64,000 nucleotides of DNA from Marmoricola sp. Leaf446 (GTDB lineage: Bacteria; Actinomycetota; Actinomycetes; Propionibacteriales; Nocardioidaceae): assembly GCF_001424755.1 (NCBI RefSeq), contig NZ_LMRF01000004.1, positions 78,557 through 142,556 of the forward strand, written 5' to 3'. Made by a program: the position numbers and the translations under genes. Within the stretch, counting starts at the first letter, position 1; each line of letters starts with the position of its first letter. Positions 8,887-17,062 of this stretch are shown here, piece by piece. A model generated the notes under the pieces. The model was not told the origin of the DNA. It made no database searches and saw only the letters and a list, made by a program, of their open reading frames with translations.

Positions 8887-9420
8887 GTGGTCCCCACCGC
8901 ATCCCACGACGACGCCGGTGACTGGGTGGTCGTCGGCCGCGTCGGCCGCGCGCACGGCATCCGCGGCGACGTCGCCGTCGACGTCCGCACCGACGAGCCG
9001 GAGCGCCGCTTCGCCGACGGCGCCGCGCTGCGCACCCCCACTGGGCAGCTGACGGTGGCGAGCTCCCGGATGCACTCCGGCCGCTTGCTGGTGCGCTTCG
9101 AGGAGCTCGCCGACCGCACCGCCGCCGAGGCGGCACGCGGGACCGAGCTGCGGGTCTTCGTCGACCCCGAGGAGACCCCGGCCGACCCCGAGGAGTTCTA
9201 CGACCACCAGCTGGTGGGCCTGCGCGTGGTCACCACCGACGGCGCGGCCGTCGGCGAGCTGCTGCGCGTGGAGCACCACGGCGCCCAGGACCTGCTGGTC
9301 ATCGGTACCGACCGCGGCGAGGTGCTGTTCCCCTTCGTCTCCGCGCTGGTGCCCGAGGTCGACCTCGACGAGGGCCGGCTCGTGGTCGACGACGCGCCCG
9401 GCCTGCTGGACCTGGAGTAG
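8887..9420 (+). CDS. rimM: Ribosome maturation factor RimM
   Basis: RimM, 177 residues, binds S19 and assists maturation of the 30S head. The N-terminal beta-barrel begins [20 protein letters not shown], and the C-terminal PRC-barrel contains [11 protein letters not shown] and [20 protein letters not shown] chose the GTG at 8887 because AGGAG (8877-8881) ends five bases upstream; in-frame GTGs at 8854 and 8857 lie inside the preceding hairpin. trmD starts 2 bases after the stop. Confidence 0.95.
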   Translation: MVPTASHDDAGDWVVVGRVGRAHGIRGDVAVDVRTDEPERRFADGAALRTPTGQLTVASSRMHSGRLLVRFEELADRTAAEAARGTELRVFVDPEETPADPEEFYDHQLVGLRVVTTDGAAVGELLRVEHHGAQDLLVIGTDRGEVLFPFVSALVPEVDLDEGRLVVDDAPGLLDLE

Positions 9421-9422
9421 GC

Positions 9423-10595
9423 GTGCGCGTCGACGTCGTCTCGATCTTCCCCGCCTACCTCGACGCCCTGGACCTCTCGCTCCCGGGCCGGGCCCGGCGC
9501 GAGGGCCTGCTCGACCTGCACGTCCACGACCTGCGGACCTGGACCCACGACCGGCACCGCACCGTCGACGACACCCCCTACGGCGGCGGCGCCGGCATGG
9601 TGATGACGCCCGGCCCCTGGGGCGAGGCGCTCGACGCGGTCGCGCCCGACGGGGCCACGCTCGTCGTGCCGACCCCCTCCGGGCGGCCCCTCACCCAGGC
9701 CGTGGCCGCCGACCTCGCCACGCGCGAGCACCTCGTGGTGGCCTGCGGCCGCTACGAGGGCATCGACCAGCGGGTGGTCGACGACGCTGCCGGACGGCTC
9801 GAGGTGGTCGAGCTCTCGGTCGGCGACTACGTCCTCAACGGGGGCGAGGTCGCCGCGCTGGTGGTGGTCGAGGCCGTGGTGCGCCTGCTGCCGGGCTTCA
9901 TGGGCAACGCCGCGTCGCTGGCCGAGGAGTCGCACACCGACGGCCTGCTGGAGTACCCCGTCTACACCAAGCCCGCCTCCTGGCGCGGCCACGACGTCCC
10001 CGAGGTGCTGCTCTCGGGCGACCACGCGCGGATCGCCGCGTGGCGCCACGACCAGTCCGTACGCCGCACCGCCGAGCGTCGACCCGACCTCGCCCACCCG
10101 GCGCAGGCCCTGGCCGCCGCCGACCTCGACGGCCTGCTCCGCGCCGCCACCGTCGGCGACGCCGGGGAGCTGTTCACGCTCCAGCGCGCGTGCTGGGTGC
10201 AGGAGCAGCTGGCCAACCCCGACACCCGGATCCCCGCGCTGCACGAGGACCTCGACGACGTGCTGGCCTGGTTGGGGGAGTGGACGACCCTGGTGGCGCG
10301 CAGCGGCGGCCGGCTGGTGGCCGCGGTCCGCGGCCGCCTGGTCGACGGCTCCACCTGGGACGTCGGTCGGCTGATGGTGGCACCCGACCTCCAGGGCCGC
10401 GGCCTGGGGCGGGCGCTGCTCGCCGCCATCGAGGCCGCCGCCCCGGCCGAGGCGAAGGACCTCGTGCTCTTCACCGGTGCCGGCAGCGCCCGCAACCTCG
10501 CGATGTACCGCAAGGCCGGCTACCGACCGCGGCCCGACCTGACGGCGCCACCGGGTGCCGTCGTCCTCGGCAAGCGTCGGCGCAGCCGCTCCTAG
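9423..10595 (+). CDS. trmD: TrmD tRNA (m1G37) methyltransferase fused to a GNAT domain
   Basis: At 390 residues this is about 150 longer than ordinary TrmD. Residues 1 to about 232 are a complete SPOUT methyltransferase with YGGGAGMVM, the trefoil-knot segment [12 protein letters not shown], and [11 protein letters not shown]; it makes m1G37 in tRNAs and prevents +1 frameshifting. From about residue 245 to 388 a GNAT acetyltransferase fold follows, with acetyl-CoA site [20 protein letters not shown] and [14 protein letters not shown]. The reading frame is continuous through the junction ([15 protein letters not shown]). The acetyl acceptor is unknown. It overlaps the convergent gene by 4 bases. 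Confidence 0.93.
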   Translation: MRVDVVSIFPAYLDALDLSLPGRARREGLLDLHVHDLRTWTHDRHRTVDDTPYGGGAGMVMTPGPWGEALDAVAPDGATLVVPTPSGRPLTQAVAADLATREHLVVACGRYEGIDQRVVDDAAGRLEVVELSVGDYVLNGGEVAALVVVEAVVRLLPGFMGNAASLAEESHTDGLLEYPVYTKPASWRGHDVPEVLLSGDHARIAAWRHDQSVRRTAERRPDLAHPAQALAAADLDGLLRAATVGDAGELFTLQRACWVQEQLANPDTRIPALHEDLDDVLAWLGEWTTLVARSGGRLVAAVRGRLVDGSTWDVGRLMVAPDLQGRGLGRALLAAIEAAAPAEAKDLVLFTGAGSARNLAMYRKAGYRPRPDLTAPPGAVVLGKRRRSRS

Positions 10596-11671
10596 CTGTC
10601 GGTGAACCCGCCGAAGCGCAGCCCGCGGTGCGCCGCGAGCCGCTCGGCCTGCTCGACGAGGTCGGTGCGGTCCGGCGACGGCTCCCACTCCTCCACGAGC
10701 AGCCGCAGCACACCGCCGCTCGCCCGGGGCCGCCAGCTGCCGCGCACCTCGTGGCCCACGAGCAGCGCGCCGGGGCGGCCCAGCGTGCGCCACAGGTCCT
10801 TGCGCGCCGCCTCCTCGGGCACCAGCAGGTCGCGGTCACGCGCCTGGAGGTGCAGGTCGAACGGCGCGAGCAGCCGCACGGCGTCACCGGACGGCGGGTC
10901 GGCAAGCAGGTCGCGGTCGCCCTCGAGCGCCCAGCGGCGCTCGCCGGCCACCGACACCTCGACGACGTCGTCGGGCCAGCGTCGGCGGACCTCGGCGACC
11001 GGGGCGTCGACGTAGCCCGCCACGAGCTGCGGGGTGGTCGGGCCGAGCAGGTGGAGCGCGGCCCGGACGGGGTCGAGCGCCGGGTCGGGGTCGCTCGCCG
11101 GGCCGGACCACCCCGGCACCGGCTCCAGGACGGGCGGCGAGGTGCCCGGTCGCAGCTCCAGGCCCGCCTGGAGGGCAGCCAACCGGAACGGCTGCTCGAA
11201 GACGTGCTCGGCGTCGCAGGGTCGGCACCAGCGCAGGTAGGGCGGCGGGAGCCGCCGCGTGAGCTCGGCCGACAGCTCGCCCTTGACCATCGGCTCGCGC
11301 ACCACGTCGGCCATCTCCTCGGCGACGCGCGCCAGCGCGCCGCGGACCTCGAGGCCCGCGGCGCGCAGCGGCCGGGCCGCGTCGAAGATCCGCTTGGCCG
11401 CGTCGGCCTCGGACCAGGGGGCCACGGCGGCGGCGACCTCGGCGACCTGGGCCCGCCGGAAGACGTGGGGGGCGCCCCGCAGCGTCCAGGCCGTGACCAG
11501 GTCGTCCGGGTCGGGCTCGCAGCCCCGCAGGGCCAGGGCCCAGCGCGCCCCGTCGGTGCCGGTGTCCTGGACGCCGAGGTCGAGCACGGCGGCGTCGGGG
11601 TGCGTCCCCGGGCGGTCCAGCTGCTGCACGTGGACGCGGTGGCGCAGCACCTGCGCGCGGGTCAGCTCCAT
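10592..11671 (-). CDS. Winged-helix protein of the HTH_42 / AlkZ-like family
   Basis: A 359-residue protein of the winged-helix DNA-binding family (HTH_42), whose characterised members AlkZ, AlkX and YcaQ are DNA glycosylases acting on alkylated or crosslinked bases. The N-terminus [18 protein letters not shown] and the region around [19 protein letters not shown] align with the family. The catalytic QxQ or QxD pair appears here as Q-D-T, so glycosylase activity is doubtful. Later landmarks are [16 protein letters not shown] and [19 protein letters not shown]. The ATG at 11671 has no evident ribosome-binding site. It is convergent with trmD and divergent from rplS. Confidence 0.75.
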   Translation of the reverse strand: MELTRAQVLRHRVHVQQLDRPGTHPDAAVLDLGVQDTGTDGARWALALRGCEPDPDDLVTAWTLRGAPHVFRRAQVAEVAAAVAPWSEADAAKRIFDAARPLRAAGLEVRGALARVAEEMADVVREPMVKGELSAELTRRLPPPYLRWCRPCDAEHVFEQPFRLAALQAGLELRPGTSPPVLEPVPGWSGPASDPDPALDPVRAALHLLGPTTPQLVAGYVDAPVAEVRRRWPDDVVEVSVAGERRWALEGDRDLLADPPSGDAVRLLAPFDLHLQARDRDLLVPEEAARKDLWRTLGRPGALLVGHEVRGSWRPRASGGVLRLLVEEWEPSPDRTDLVEQAERLAAHRGLRFGGFTDS

Positions 11672-11713
11672 GGGAGGGGGTCTACCAGGTCGGGCGGACA
11701 GCCCGGGTCCGCT

Positions 11714-11746
11714 GATTTCGTCGTACGCCGCCCCGCGTGGCAGAAT
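11714..11746 (+). promoter_or_regulatory. rplS promoter, same architecture as rpsP
   Basis: GATTTCG at 11714 and TGGCAGAAT ending at 11746 repeat the rpsP promoter with identical spacing. A leader of roughly 120 nt follows. Confidence 0.55.
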
Positions 11747-11829
11747 CTCCCGTTGGCCCGGCTGCCACGGTCACCTGCCACAGGGGGACGACCGGATCGG
11801 CGTACGACGGGTCGACCATTCATCCGAGA

Positions 11830-11845
11830 CACCTATCCGTGGGTG
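11830..11845 (+). promoter_or_regulatory. Small hairpin in the rplS leader
   Basis: CACC (11830-11833) pairs with GGTG (11842-11845) around a loop with ATCCGTG. The sequence resembles the hairpin at the start of the rpsB leader (21776-21793), which also carries ATCCGTGGGT and then TGAC. Confidence 0.3.
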
Positions 11846-11872
11846 ACCTGTGGCAGTCACGAGGAGACACAC

Positions 11873-12223
11873 ATGACCAACGTCATCGACACGCTCAGCA
11901 GCGCCGTCAAGCGCGACGACGTCCCCGCCTTCCGGGCCGGCGACACCATCAAGGTGCACGTCAACATCGTCGAGGGCAACCGGGCGCGCGTGCAGGTCTT
12001 CCAGGGCGTCGTGATCAAGGTGCAGGGCTCCGGCATCGGCCGCACCTTCACCGTCCGCAAGGTCTCCTTCGGTGTGGGCGTCGAGCGCACCTTCCCGCTG
12101 CACTCCCCGATCTTCGAGAAGATCGAGGTCGTGACCCGCGGTGACGTCCGTCGCGCCAAGCTCTACTACCTGCGCAACCTGCGCGGCAAGGCCGCCAAGA
12201 TCAAGGAGCGTCGCGAGTCCTGA
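11873..12223 (+). CDS. rplS: 50S ribosomal protein L19
   Basis: L19, 116 residues, sits at the 30S-50S interface. The sequence is canonical throughout: [53 protein letters not shown] and [17 protein letters not shown]. The ATG is preceded by GAGGAGA with good spacing. It has its own promoter, is separated from trmD by a gene on the opposite strand, and is followed by a GC-rich hairpin before lepB. Confidence 0.98.
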   Translation: MTNVIDTLSSAVKRDDVPAFRAGDTIKVHVNIVEGNRARVQVFQGVVIKVQGSGIGRTFTVRKVSFGVGVERTFPLHSPIFEKIEVVTRGDVRRAKLYYLRNLRGKAAKIKERRES

Positions 12224-12239
12224 CCCGCGCGCGAGACCC

Positions 12240-12264
12240 CCGGCCGGCCCTGGTGGCCGGCCGG
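12240..12264 (+). terminator. GC-rich hairpin downstream of rplS
   Basis: CCGGCCGGCC (12240-12249) pairs perfectly with GGCCGGCCGG (12255-12264) around a 5-nt loop, 16 bases after the rplS stop. There is no U-tract. Confidence 0.5.
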
Positions 12265-12324
12265 TGGTGCGTCCGGACGACGACAGGAGCAGGCGTGAGG
12301 ACCCACCGCTTGCTCCCCGACGGT

Positions 12325-12330
12325 TAGGCT
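12325..12330 (+). promoter_or_regulatory. -10 box of a leaderless promoter (lepB)
   Basis: TAGGCT ends 7 nt before the GTG at 12338. Confidence 0.5.
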
Positions 12331-12337
12331 CCCGAAG

Positions 12338-13078
12338 GTGACCAACGTGGACGAGGCGGCCGCCGCCCCCGAGAGCCCGGGAGGTCGCCGGAGGCGGTCG
12401 CGGTCCCGCAAGCCGATGCCGCTGTGGCAGGAGAGCGTCCTGCTGCTCGGCCTGGCGCTGGTGCTGGCCATCGTCATCAAGACGTTGTTCTTGCAGGCCT
12501 TCTACATCCCCTCGCCGTCGATGGTGCCGCAGTTCGTGGAGAACGACCGGATCCTTGTCCAGAAGGTCTCCTACTGGGGCTCGGGCACCCCCGAGCGGGG
12601 CGACATCGTCGTCTTCGCCGACCCCGGCGGCTGGCTCGACCCGACGGACTCCGCCGGACCCACCAGCCCGGTGAGCAAGGCGCTGGAGCGCGTCGGGCTC
12701 TACCCCGCGGGCGGTCACCTGGTGAAGCGGGTGATGGCGGTCGGCGGCGACCACATCGTGTGCTGCGACGACGAGGGCCGCATCACCGTCAACGACCGGC
12801 CCCTCGACGAGCGGTCCTACCTGCCCGAGGGCACCGTCCCCTCCGACATCCCCTTCGACAAGACCGTGCCCGCGGGATTCATGTGGATGATGGGCGACAA
12901 CCGGGGCGCCTCGGCCGACTCGCGCGTCCACATGGGCGGCCCCGGCGGCGGCTTCGTCGACCAGGACCTCGTCGTGGGCAAGGTGTTCGCGCTGATCTGG
13001 CCCTGGGACCGCGCCGAGGTCATCCACCGTCCCGCCACCTTCGCCGACGTGCCCGACCGACGGTCGGGCACCTCCTGA
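12338..13078 (+). CDS. lepB: Signal peptidase I
   Basis: A 246-residue type I signal peptidase that releases exported proteins from the membrane. A basic cytoplasmic N-terminus (RRRRSRSRK) precedes one membrane segment at about residues 33-55. The catalytic Ser61 is in IPSPSMVP, Lys130 in LVKRVMAVGGD, and the conserved MMGDNRGASADSR follows near residue 185. The region between them carries the extra beta domain. The GTG start looks leaderless. rnhB begins 8 bases after the stop, so lepB-rnhB-DUF2469 probably form one transcript. Confidence 0.95.
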   Translation: MTNVDEAAAAPESPGGRRRRSRSRKPMPLWQESVLLLGLALVLAIVIKTLFLQAFYIPSPSMVPQFVENDRILVQKVSYWGSGTPERGDIVVFADPGGWLDPTDSAGPTSPVSKALERVGLYPAGGHLVKRVMAVGGDHIVCCDDEGRITVNDRPLDERSYLPEGTVPSDIPFDKTVPAGFMWMMGDNRGASADSRVHMGGPGGGFVDQDLVVGKVFALIWPWDRAEVIHRPATFADVPDRRSGTS

Positions 13079-13086
13079 GGCCTGCG

Positions 13087-13845
13087 GTGACGACCCTGCC
13101 CCGCGGAGCCACCGTCCGGCGCGACGCCGGTCTCTACGGCTACGAGCGCGCGCTGCGCCGGGTGGGGCTGACGCCCGTCGCCGGGGTCGACGAGGCGGGC
13201 CGGGGTGCCTGCGCGGGCCCTCTCGTGGCAGCCGCGGCGATCCTGCCGGAGGGGCGGGCGGGCATCGTGCCCGGGCTGGCCGACTCCAAGCTGCTCACCG
13301 CGCGGGCGCGCGAGCGGTGCTACGAGCAGGTGGTGCGCCGGGCCACCGCCTGGTCGGTGGTCGTCGTGCCGCCGGGGGAGTGCGACCGGCTCGGCATGCA
13401 CGTCGCCAACGTCGAGGCGCTGCGCCGTGCCCTCGCCCGGCTGACCACGCGTCCGGCGTACGTGCTGACCGACGGGTTCCCCGTGGACGGGCTCGAGGTG
13501 CCGGGCCTGGCGATGTGGAAGGGTGACCGGGTCGCCGCGTGCATCTCGGCCGCCTCGGTCCTCGCCAAGGTGACCCGGGACCGCATCATGGCCGAGTTGC
13601 ACGAGCACCACCCGGCGTACGACTTCGCCACGCACAAGGGCTACATCACCGACGAGCACGCCGCCGCGCTCACCGAGCACGGCCCCAGCGCGGTGCACCG
13701 GATGCGCTTCGTCAACGTACGGCGCGCCGCCGGGATCGTCGACGCACCACCGCTCACGCTGGAGCCGCAGCTGTTCGAGGCCGACGCCGGCTCCGCGACC
13801 GGACCCCGACCCACCCGTCACGACCTGCAGGAGGCAGCGCGATGA
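13087..13845 (+). CDS. rnhB: Ribonuclease HII
   Basis: RNase HII, 252 residues, nicks RNA-DNA hybrids and removes misincorporated ribonucleotides. Catalytic carboxylates are in AGVDEAGRGACAGP, LTDGFPVDGL and SVLAKVTRDRIM, followed by YDFATHKGYITDEHAAAL. A C-terminal extension of about 30 residues is not part of the catalytic fold. I chose the GTG at 13087, 8 bases after lepB. The stop overlaps the next ATG in ATGA. Confidence 0.95.
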   Translation: MTTLPRGATVRRDAGLYGYERALRRVGLTPVAGVDEAGRGACAGPLVAAAAILPEGRAGIVPGLADSKLLTARARERCYEQVVRRATAWSVVVVPPGECDRLGMHVANVEALRRALARLTTRPAYVLTDGFPVDGLEVPGLAMWKGDRVAACISAASVLAKVTRDRIMAELHEHHPAYDFATHKGYITDEHAAALTEHGPSAVHRMRFVNVRRAAGIVDAPPLTLEPQLFEADAGSATGPRPTRHDLQEAAR

Positions 13846-14153
13846 GCGCCGAGGATCTCGAGAAGTACGAGACCGAGATGGAGCTCACGCTCTACCGCGA
13901 GTACCGCGACGTCGTCGGCATCTTCAAGTACGTCGTGGAGACCGACCGCCGCTTCTACCTGTGCAACCAGGTCGACGTGAAGGCCCGCACCGAGGCCGGC
14001 GACGTGTTCTTCGAGGTGACGCTGACCGACGCCTGGGTCTGGGACATGTACCGCCCCGCACGGCGGCTGGCCAAGAACGTCAAGGTGCTGACCTTCAAGG
14101 ACGTCAACGTCGAGGAGATCAGCCACAGCGAGATCGAGCCGCCCAAGGTCTGA
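13842..14153 (+). CDS. DUF2469 family protein
   Basis: A 103-residue acidic protein, MSAEDLEKYETEMELTLYRE, with the conserved YRDVVGIFKYVVETDRRFYL and DAWVWDMYRPARR. It is nearly invariant in actinobacteria and always follows rnhB, here with a 4-base overlap, but its function is unknown. The linkage suggests translational coupling and a role near RNase HII or ribonucleotide handling; that is inference. Confidence 0.9.
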   Translation: MSAEDLEKYETEMELTLYREYRDVVGIFKYVVETDRRFYLCNQVDVKARTEAGDVFFEVTLTDAWVWDMYRPARRLAKNVKVLTFKDVNVEEISHSEIEPPKV

Positions 14154-14216
14154 GGGCTGGTCTGCACCAGTGGCACCCTCCCCCCGAAAACCCCTCTAAT
14201 CGGGCATAAGCCGCCT

Positions 14217-14222
14217 TACCCT
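14217..14222 (+). promoter_or_regulatory. Possible -10 box of the TadE/TadG operon
   Basis: TACCCT lies 46 nt before the TadE GTG, within a comparatively AT-rich intergenic stretch. Confidence 0.35.
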
Positions 14223-14268
14223 GGCACCGCAGGCCCCCCGCCTGCCCCAGGAGACGAGGCGGAGTCAG

Positions 14269-14727
14269 GTGCACCGAACCCGGCGCCCACGCGGCGAGCA
14301 CGGCGCTGCTGCCGTGGAGTTCGCCTTCGTCATGCTGCCGCTGCTCTACCTCGTGTTCGGGATCATGCAGTACGGCCTCTACTTCTGGTCGATGCAGGGT
14401 GGCGCCGACACCGCGAGGTACGCCGCGCGCCTGGCCGCCGTGGGCGATCCGAGCTCGTGCGCCGGCCTGCAGACGGCCGTGCGCAATGCGATCGGTGCCG
14501 TGACCTCGGATAAGGCTGGCCTGGAGGTCACACGAACCTTCACCAAGGCGGGCAGCACGGTCGCTGTCGGTGACACGGTCGAGGTCTCGGTGATCTTCGA
14601 CTCCTACGACCTGAACCTGCCCTTCATACCCATCCCCGACGACGGCGTGGTGACCTCCGGGGCCACAGCGCGCGTCGACTACCTCCCCGCGCCGCCCTAC
14701 CTGGATTGCGCCGATGCGACGCCGTGA
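14269..14727 (+). CDS. TadE-like pseudopilin
   Basis: A 152-residue TadE/TadF-type minor pseudopilin. A short basic leader MHRTRRPRGEHG is followed by GAAAVEFAFVMLPLLYLVFG, the prepilin-like hydrophobic helix with the conserved Glu, then a beta-rich domain with ARYAARLAA. Such proteins are usually processed by a prepilin peptidase and join Flp/Tad pili. No tadA, tadB, tadC or flp gene is in this window. The GTG is preceded by GGCGGAG. It overlaps the next gene by 14 bases. Confidence 0.82.
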   Translation: MHRTRRPRGEHGAAAVEFAFVMLPLLYLVFGIMQYGLYFWSMQGGADTARYAARLAAVGDPSSCAGLQTAVRNAIGAVTSDKAGLEVTRTFTKAGSTVAVGDTVEVSVIFDSYDLNLPFIPIPDDGVVTSGATARVDYLPAPPYLDCADATP

Positions 14728-16594
14728 CGAGAACGGGGCCACCGCGGTAATGGTGGGGGTGCTCGCCCTGCTGATGTTCATGATGGCCGGGCTGGCGGTT
14801 GACATGGGCAACGCCTGGGCACGCGGTCGCACCGTCCAGAAGCAGGTCGACGTGAGTGCCATCTCGGTCGGGTACCGCCTCCCGATGGGTCCCGTGGCCG
14901 GCCACACCCGCGACGAGGTCGTTGCAGACCTTGCGGGTCGCATGGTCAGCAACGCTGTCCTGGGCCAGTCCGACACGTTCGACAACACCCGGGACCGAGC
15001 GAGCCTGGTCACGGCGCTCACGGCCGACCTGAAGAATGGCGACCCCTCGGACGGGGACGTGAAGTTCTACAAGACGCGGTCGGACGCCACCAATGGCACG
15101 CCGGAGTGCACCGAGGCACTGGGGCCCTGCCCGGTCATGGTCGTCGTCGCGCCGGAGGCGGAGGTGCGGTTCGGCTTCGCCGGTGCGTTCGAAGGAGTAG
15201 GGGGCTCGACCACGGTCCAGCGGCGGGCAACTGTCGAGGTCCGCACGTCGGTCCCGCGCAACGAGGACATGCTGCCCTTCTGGCTACCCAGTGGCTGCGG
15301 TTACGGACCCACACACGCCGACACCACCCAGGGTGGCAAAGCAGGCCCCGTCGTGCCCTCGACGTGGACCCTTCCGCGCGCGGCCAACAACGGTCCGGAG
15401 GACCCGGCTCCGCTCACGCTCCTCGGGCCCGATGACAGCTTCGTGTATGCCGGAAGCACCACGAAGCTGAAGGGCTTTTCCGTCTCCGGCGTCCCCAGGC
15501 AGTACAACAAGGTGTCCCTGCGCGCCACCGCCCCCGACGGCACGTTCGTCGACTTCGTCGCACTGGCTTCCGGAGATGGTGCCCTGCCCGAGATCTCGCT
15601 CGGGCCGAGTGACGTGACGGGCAAGGTCGGGGCGTGGCGGGTCGTGGCGATGGCCCAGCAGAACCAGCAACACGTGATCACGTCTACGAACTACAAGACG
15701 ATCAAGGTCGAGGGACAACCGGTGACGCCGACTCCGGACCCTGTGCCCGACCCGGACCCTGCGACCGACCCTCCCACGACGCCGAGCGATCCGGCGACGA
15801 CAGCGCCTCCGGGAGTCGAGAGCGGCTGCGTGGGGCAGGACCGAGGAAATTTCGGACAGCTCGACAGCCCACGTGCGACCGGGCACAAGAACGACGACTT
15901 CCTTCTCAACGTCGCGCTGGGCCTCGACCACCGGTTAGCCGCCTACACCTTCCCCGCCAACGTGGCGGAGACCAAGGACTGCGGGTCCGCTTCCTCGCCG
16001 CTGCTAGGAGCGGTCTTCGACAACAACGAGGCAGGCCCGGGTGATGGCGCCAACTGCATCATCGGCGACCCCGGCAACGACGGCCCCAAGGCCTTCCAGG
16101 GGCTCGTCGAGGGCACGAGTTCGCATCCCGGTCGCCTCGACACCGACAACGGCCGGACCGTCTGCGAGGACAGGAACGACGTCGAGGTCGGCACGAAGAG
16201 CATCAACAACGACTACCTCCAGTGCTTCCTTCGCGGGAGCGGCAGCCTCGCGTCCATCTCCAGCGATGACACCGCGGACAGGACGATGCTCGACCCTGCG
16301 ATCAAGAAGTCACCGAGGTTCGTCTACCTGCCGGTCGTCTATCCCAGTGACCGTGCGCAGAAGGGTTTTCAACCGATCCGTAGCTTCGTTCCGGGTTTCA
16401 TCACGGAGGAGACGCTCACCAAGCCGATCTCCGGGGTGACCAGCGAGATCAACGGAGTTGAGATGCAGGGCAACTCGTTCAAGACACTGCACGTCTTCAC
16501 CTTCAGCCCCCGTGCGTTGCCCCTGGACGAGTCCGACGAGTCCGTGAGCTACGACCCGGCCAGTGGGGACAAGATCGTTCGACTCGTCGGCTGA
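14714..16594 (+). CDS. TadG-like membrane-anchored surface protein
   Basis: A 626-residue protein with a TadG-type N-terminus: DENGATAVMVGVLALLMFMM at about residues 5-24, then AGLAVDMGNAWARGR. The long extracellular part has a domain to about residue 335, a Pro/Thr/Asp-rich linker (TPTPDPVPDPDPATDPP, about 336-370) and a second domain with several Cys (GCVGQDRGNFGQLDSP). There is no von Willebrand MIDAS motif that I can see, unlike many TadG proteins. Third-position GC is visibly lower than in neighbouring genes. It forms an operon with the overlapping TadE gene and may sit in the cell wall or in a pilus tip. Confidence 0.75.
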   Translation: MRRRDENGATAVMVGVLALLMFMMAGLAVDMGNAWARGRTVQKQVDVSAISVGYRLPMGPVAGHTRDEVVADLAGRMVSNAVLGQSDTFDNTRDRASLVTALTADLKNGDPSDGDVKFYKTRSDATNGTPECTEALGPCPVMVVVAPEAEVRFGFAGAFEGVGGSTTVQRRATVEVRTSVPRNEDMLPFWLPSGCGYGPTHADTTQGGKAGPVVPSTWTLPRAANNGPEDPAPLTLLGPDDSFVYAGSTTKLKGFSVSGVPRQYNKVSLRATAPDGTFVDFVALASGDGALPEISLGPSDVTGKVGAWRVVAMAQQNQQHVITSTNYKTIKVEGQPVTPTPDPVPDPDPATDPPTTPSDPATTAPPGVESGCVGQDRGNFGQLDSPRATGHKNDDFLLNVALGLDHRLAAYTFPANVAETKDCGSASSPLLGAVFDNNEAGPGDGANCIIGDPGNDGPKAFQGLVEGTSSHPGRLDTDNGRTVCEDRNDVEVGTKSINNDYLQCFLRGSGSLASISSDDTADRTMLDPAIKKSPRFVYLPVVYPSDRAQKGFQPIRSFVPGFITEETLTKPISGVTSEINGVEMQGNSFKTLHVFTFSPRALPLDESDESVSYDPASGDKIVRLVG

Positions 16595-16699
16595 CCGCAC
16601 CGTCTGTCCCAGACTCCACAGCCGTTCTCACCGAGGGCTCCGTCCACAGGTCGACCTTCCTACCCGTCGCTGGCGTCGGCCCAGGTGTGTCGTGGCCCC

Positions 16700-17062
16700 A
16701 TGACCGGAGAGCGCAACAAGAGCCTGGGGCAGTACGGCGAGGGCCTGGCCGCCCGTCGCCTGGTCGAGGCGGGCATGACCGTGATCGACCGCAACTGGCG
16801 CTGCGACGCCGGCGAGCTCGACCTGGTGCTGCGCGACGGTGACGTGCTGGTGTTCTGCGAGGTCAAGACGCGGCGGTCCGCGGCGTACGGCCACCCGCTG
16901 GAGGCGGTCGACGCCGTCAAGGCCCAGCGGCTGAGGCGCCTCGCCGCGCGGTGGCTCGAGGCGCACGACGTGCGTCCGGTCGGCGTGCGCATCGACGTGG
17001 TCGGGGTGCTGATGCGCGACCGCGGCGTGGCCGACGTGGAGCACGTGCGGGGGATCGGCTGA
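16700..17062 (+). CDS. yraN: YraN-family endonuclease-fold protein (UPF0102)
   Basis: A 120-residue UPF0102 protein, [20 protein letters not shown], with the nuclease-like motifs [21 protein letters not shown] and RRLAARWL. It has the restriction-endonuclease-like fold (D..E-x-K); biochemical function is unsettled. I prefer the ATG at 16700 over an in-frame GTG at 16685 because it matches the family N-terminus. Its stop overlaps the comM start by one base (TGATG), and yraN-comM-dprA is a conserved block linked to DNA uptake and processing. Confidence 0.92.
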   Translation: MTGERNKSLGQYGEGLAARRLVEAGMTVIDRNWRCDAGELDLVLRDGDVLVFCEVKTRRSAAYGHPLEAVDAVKAQRLRRLAARWLEAHDVRPVGVRIDVVGVLMRDRGVADVEHVRGIG

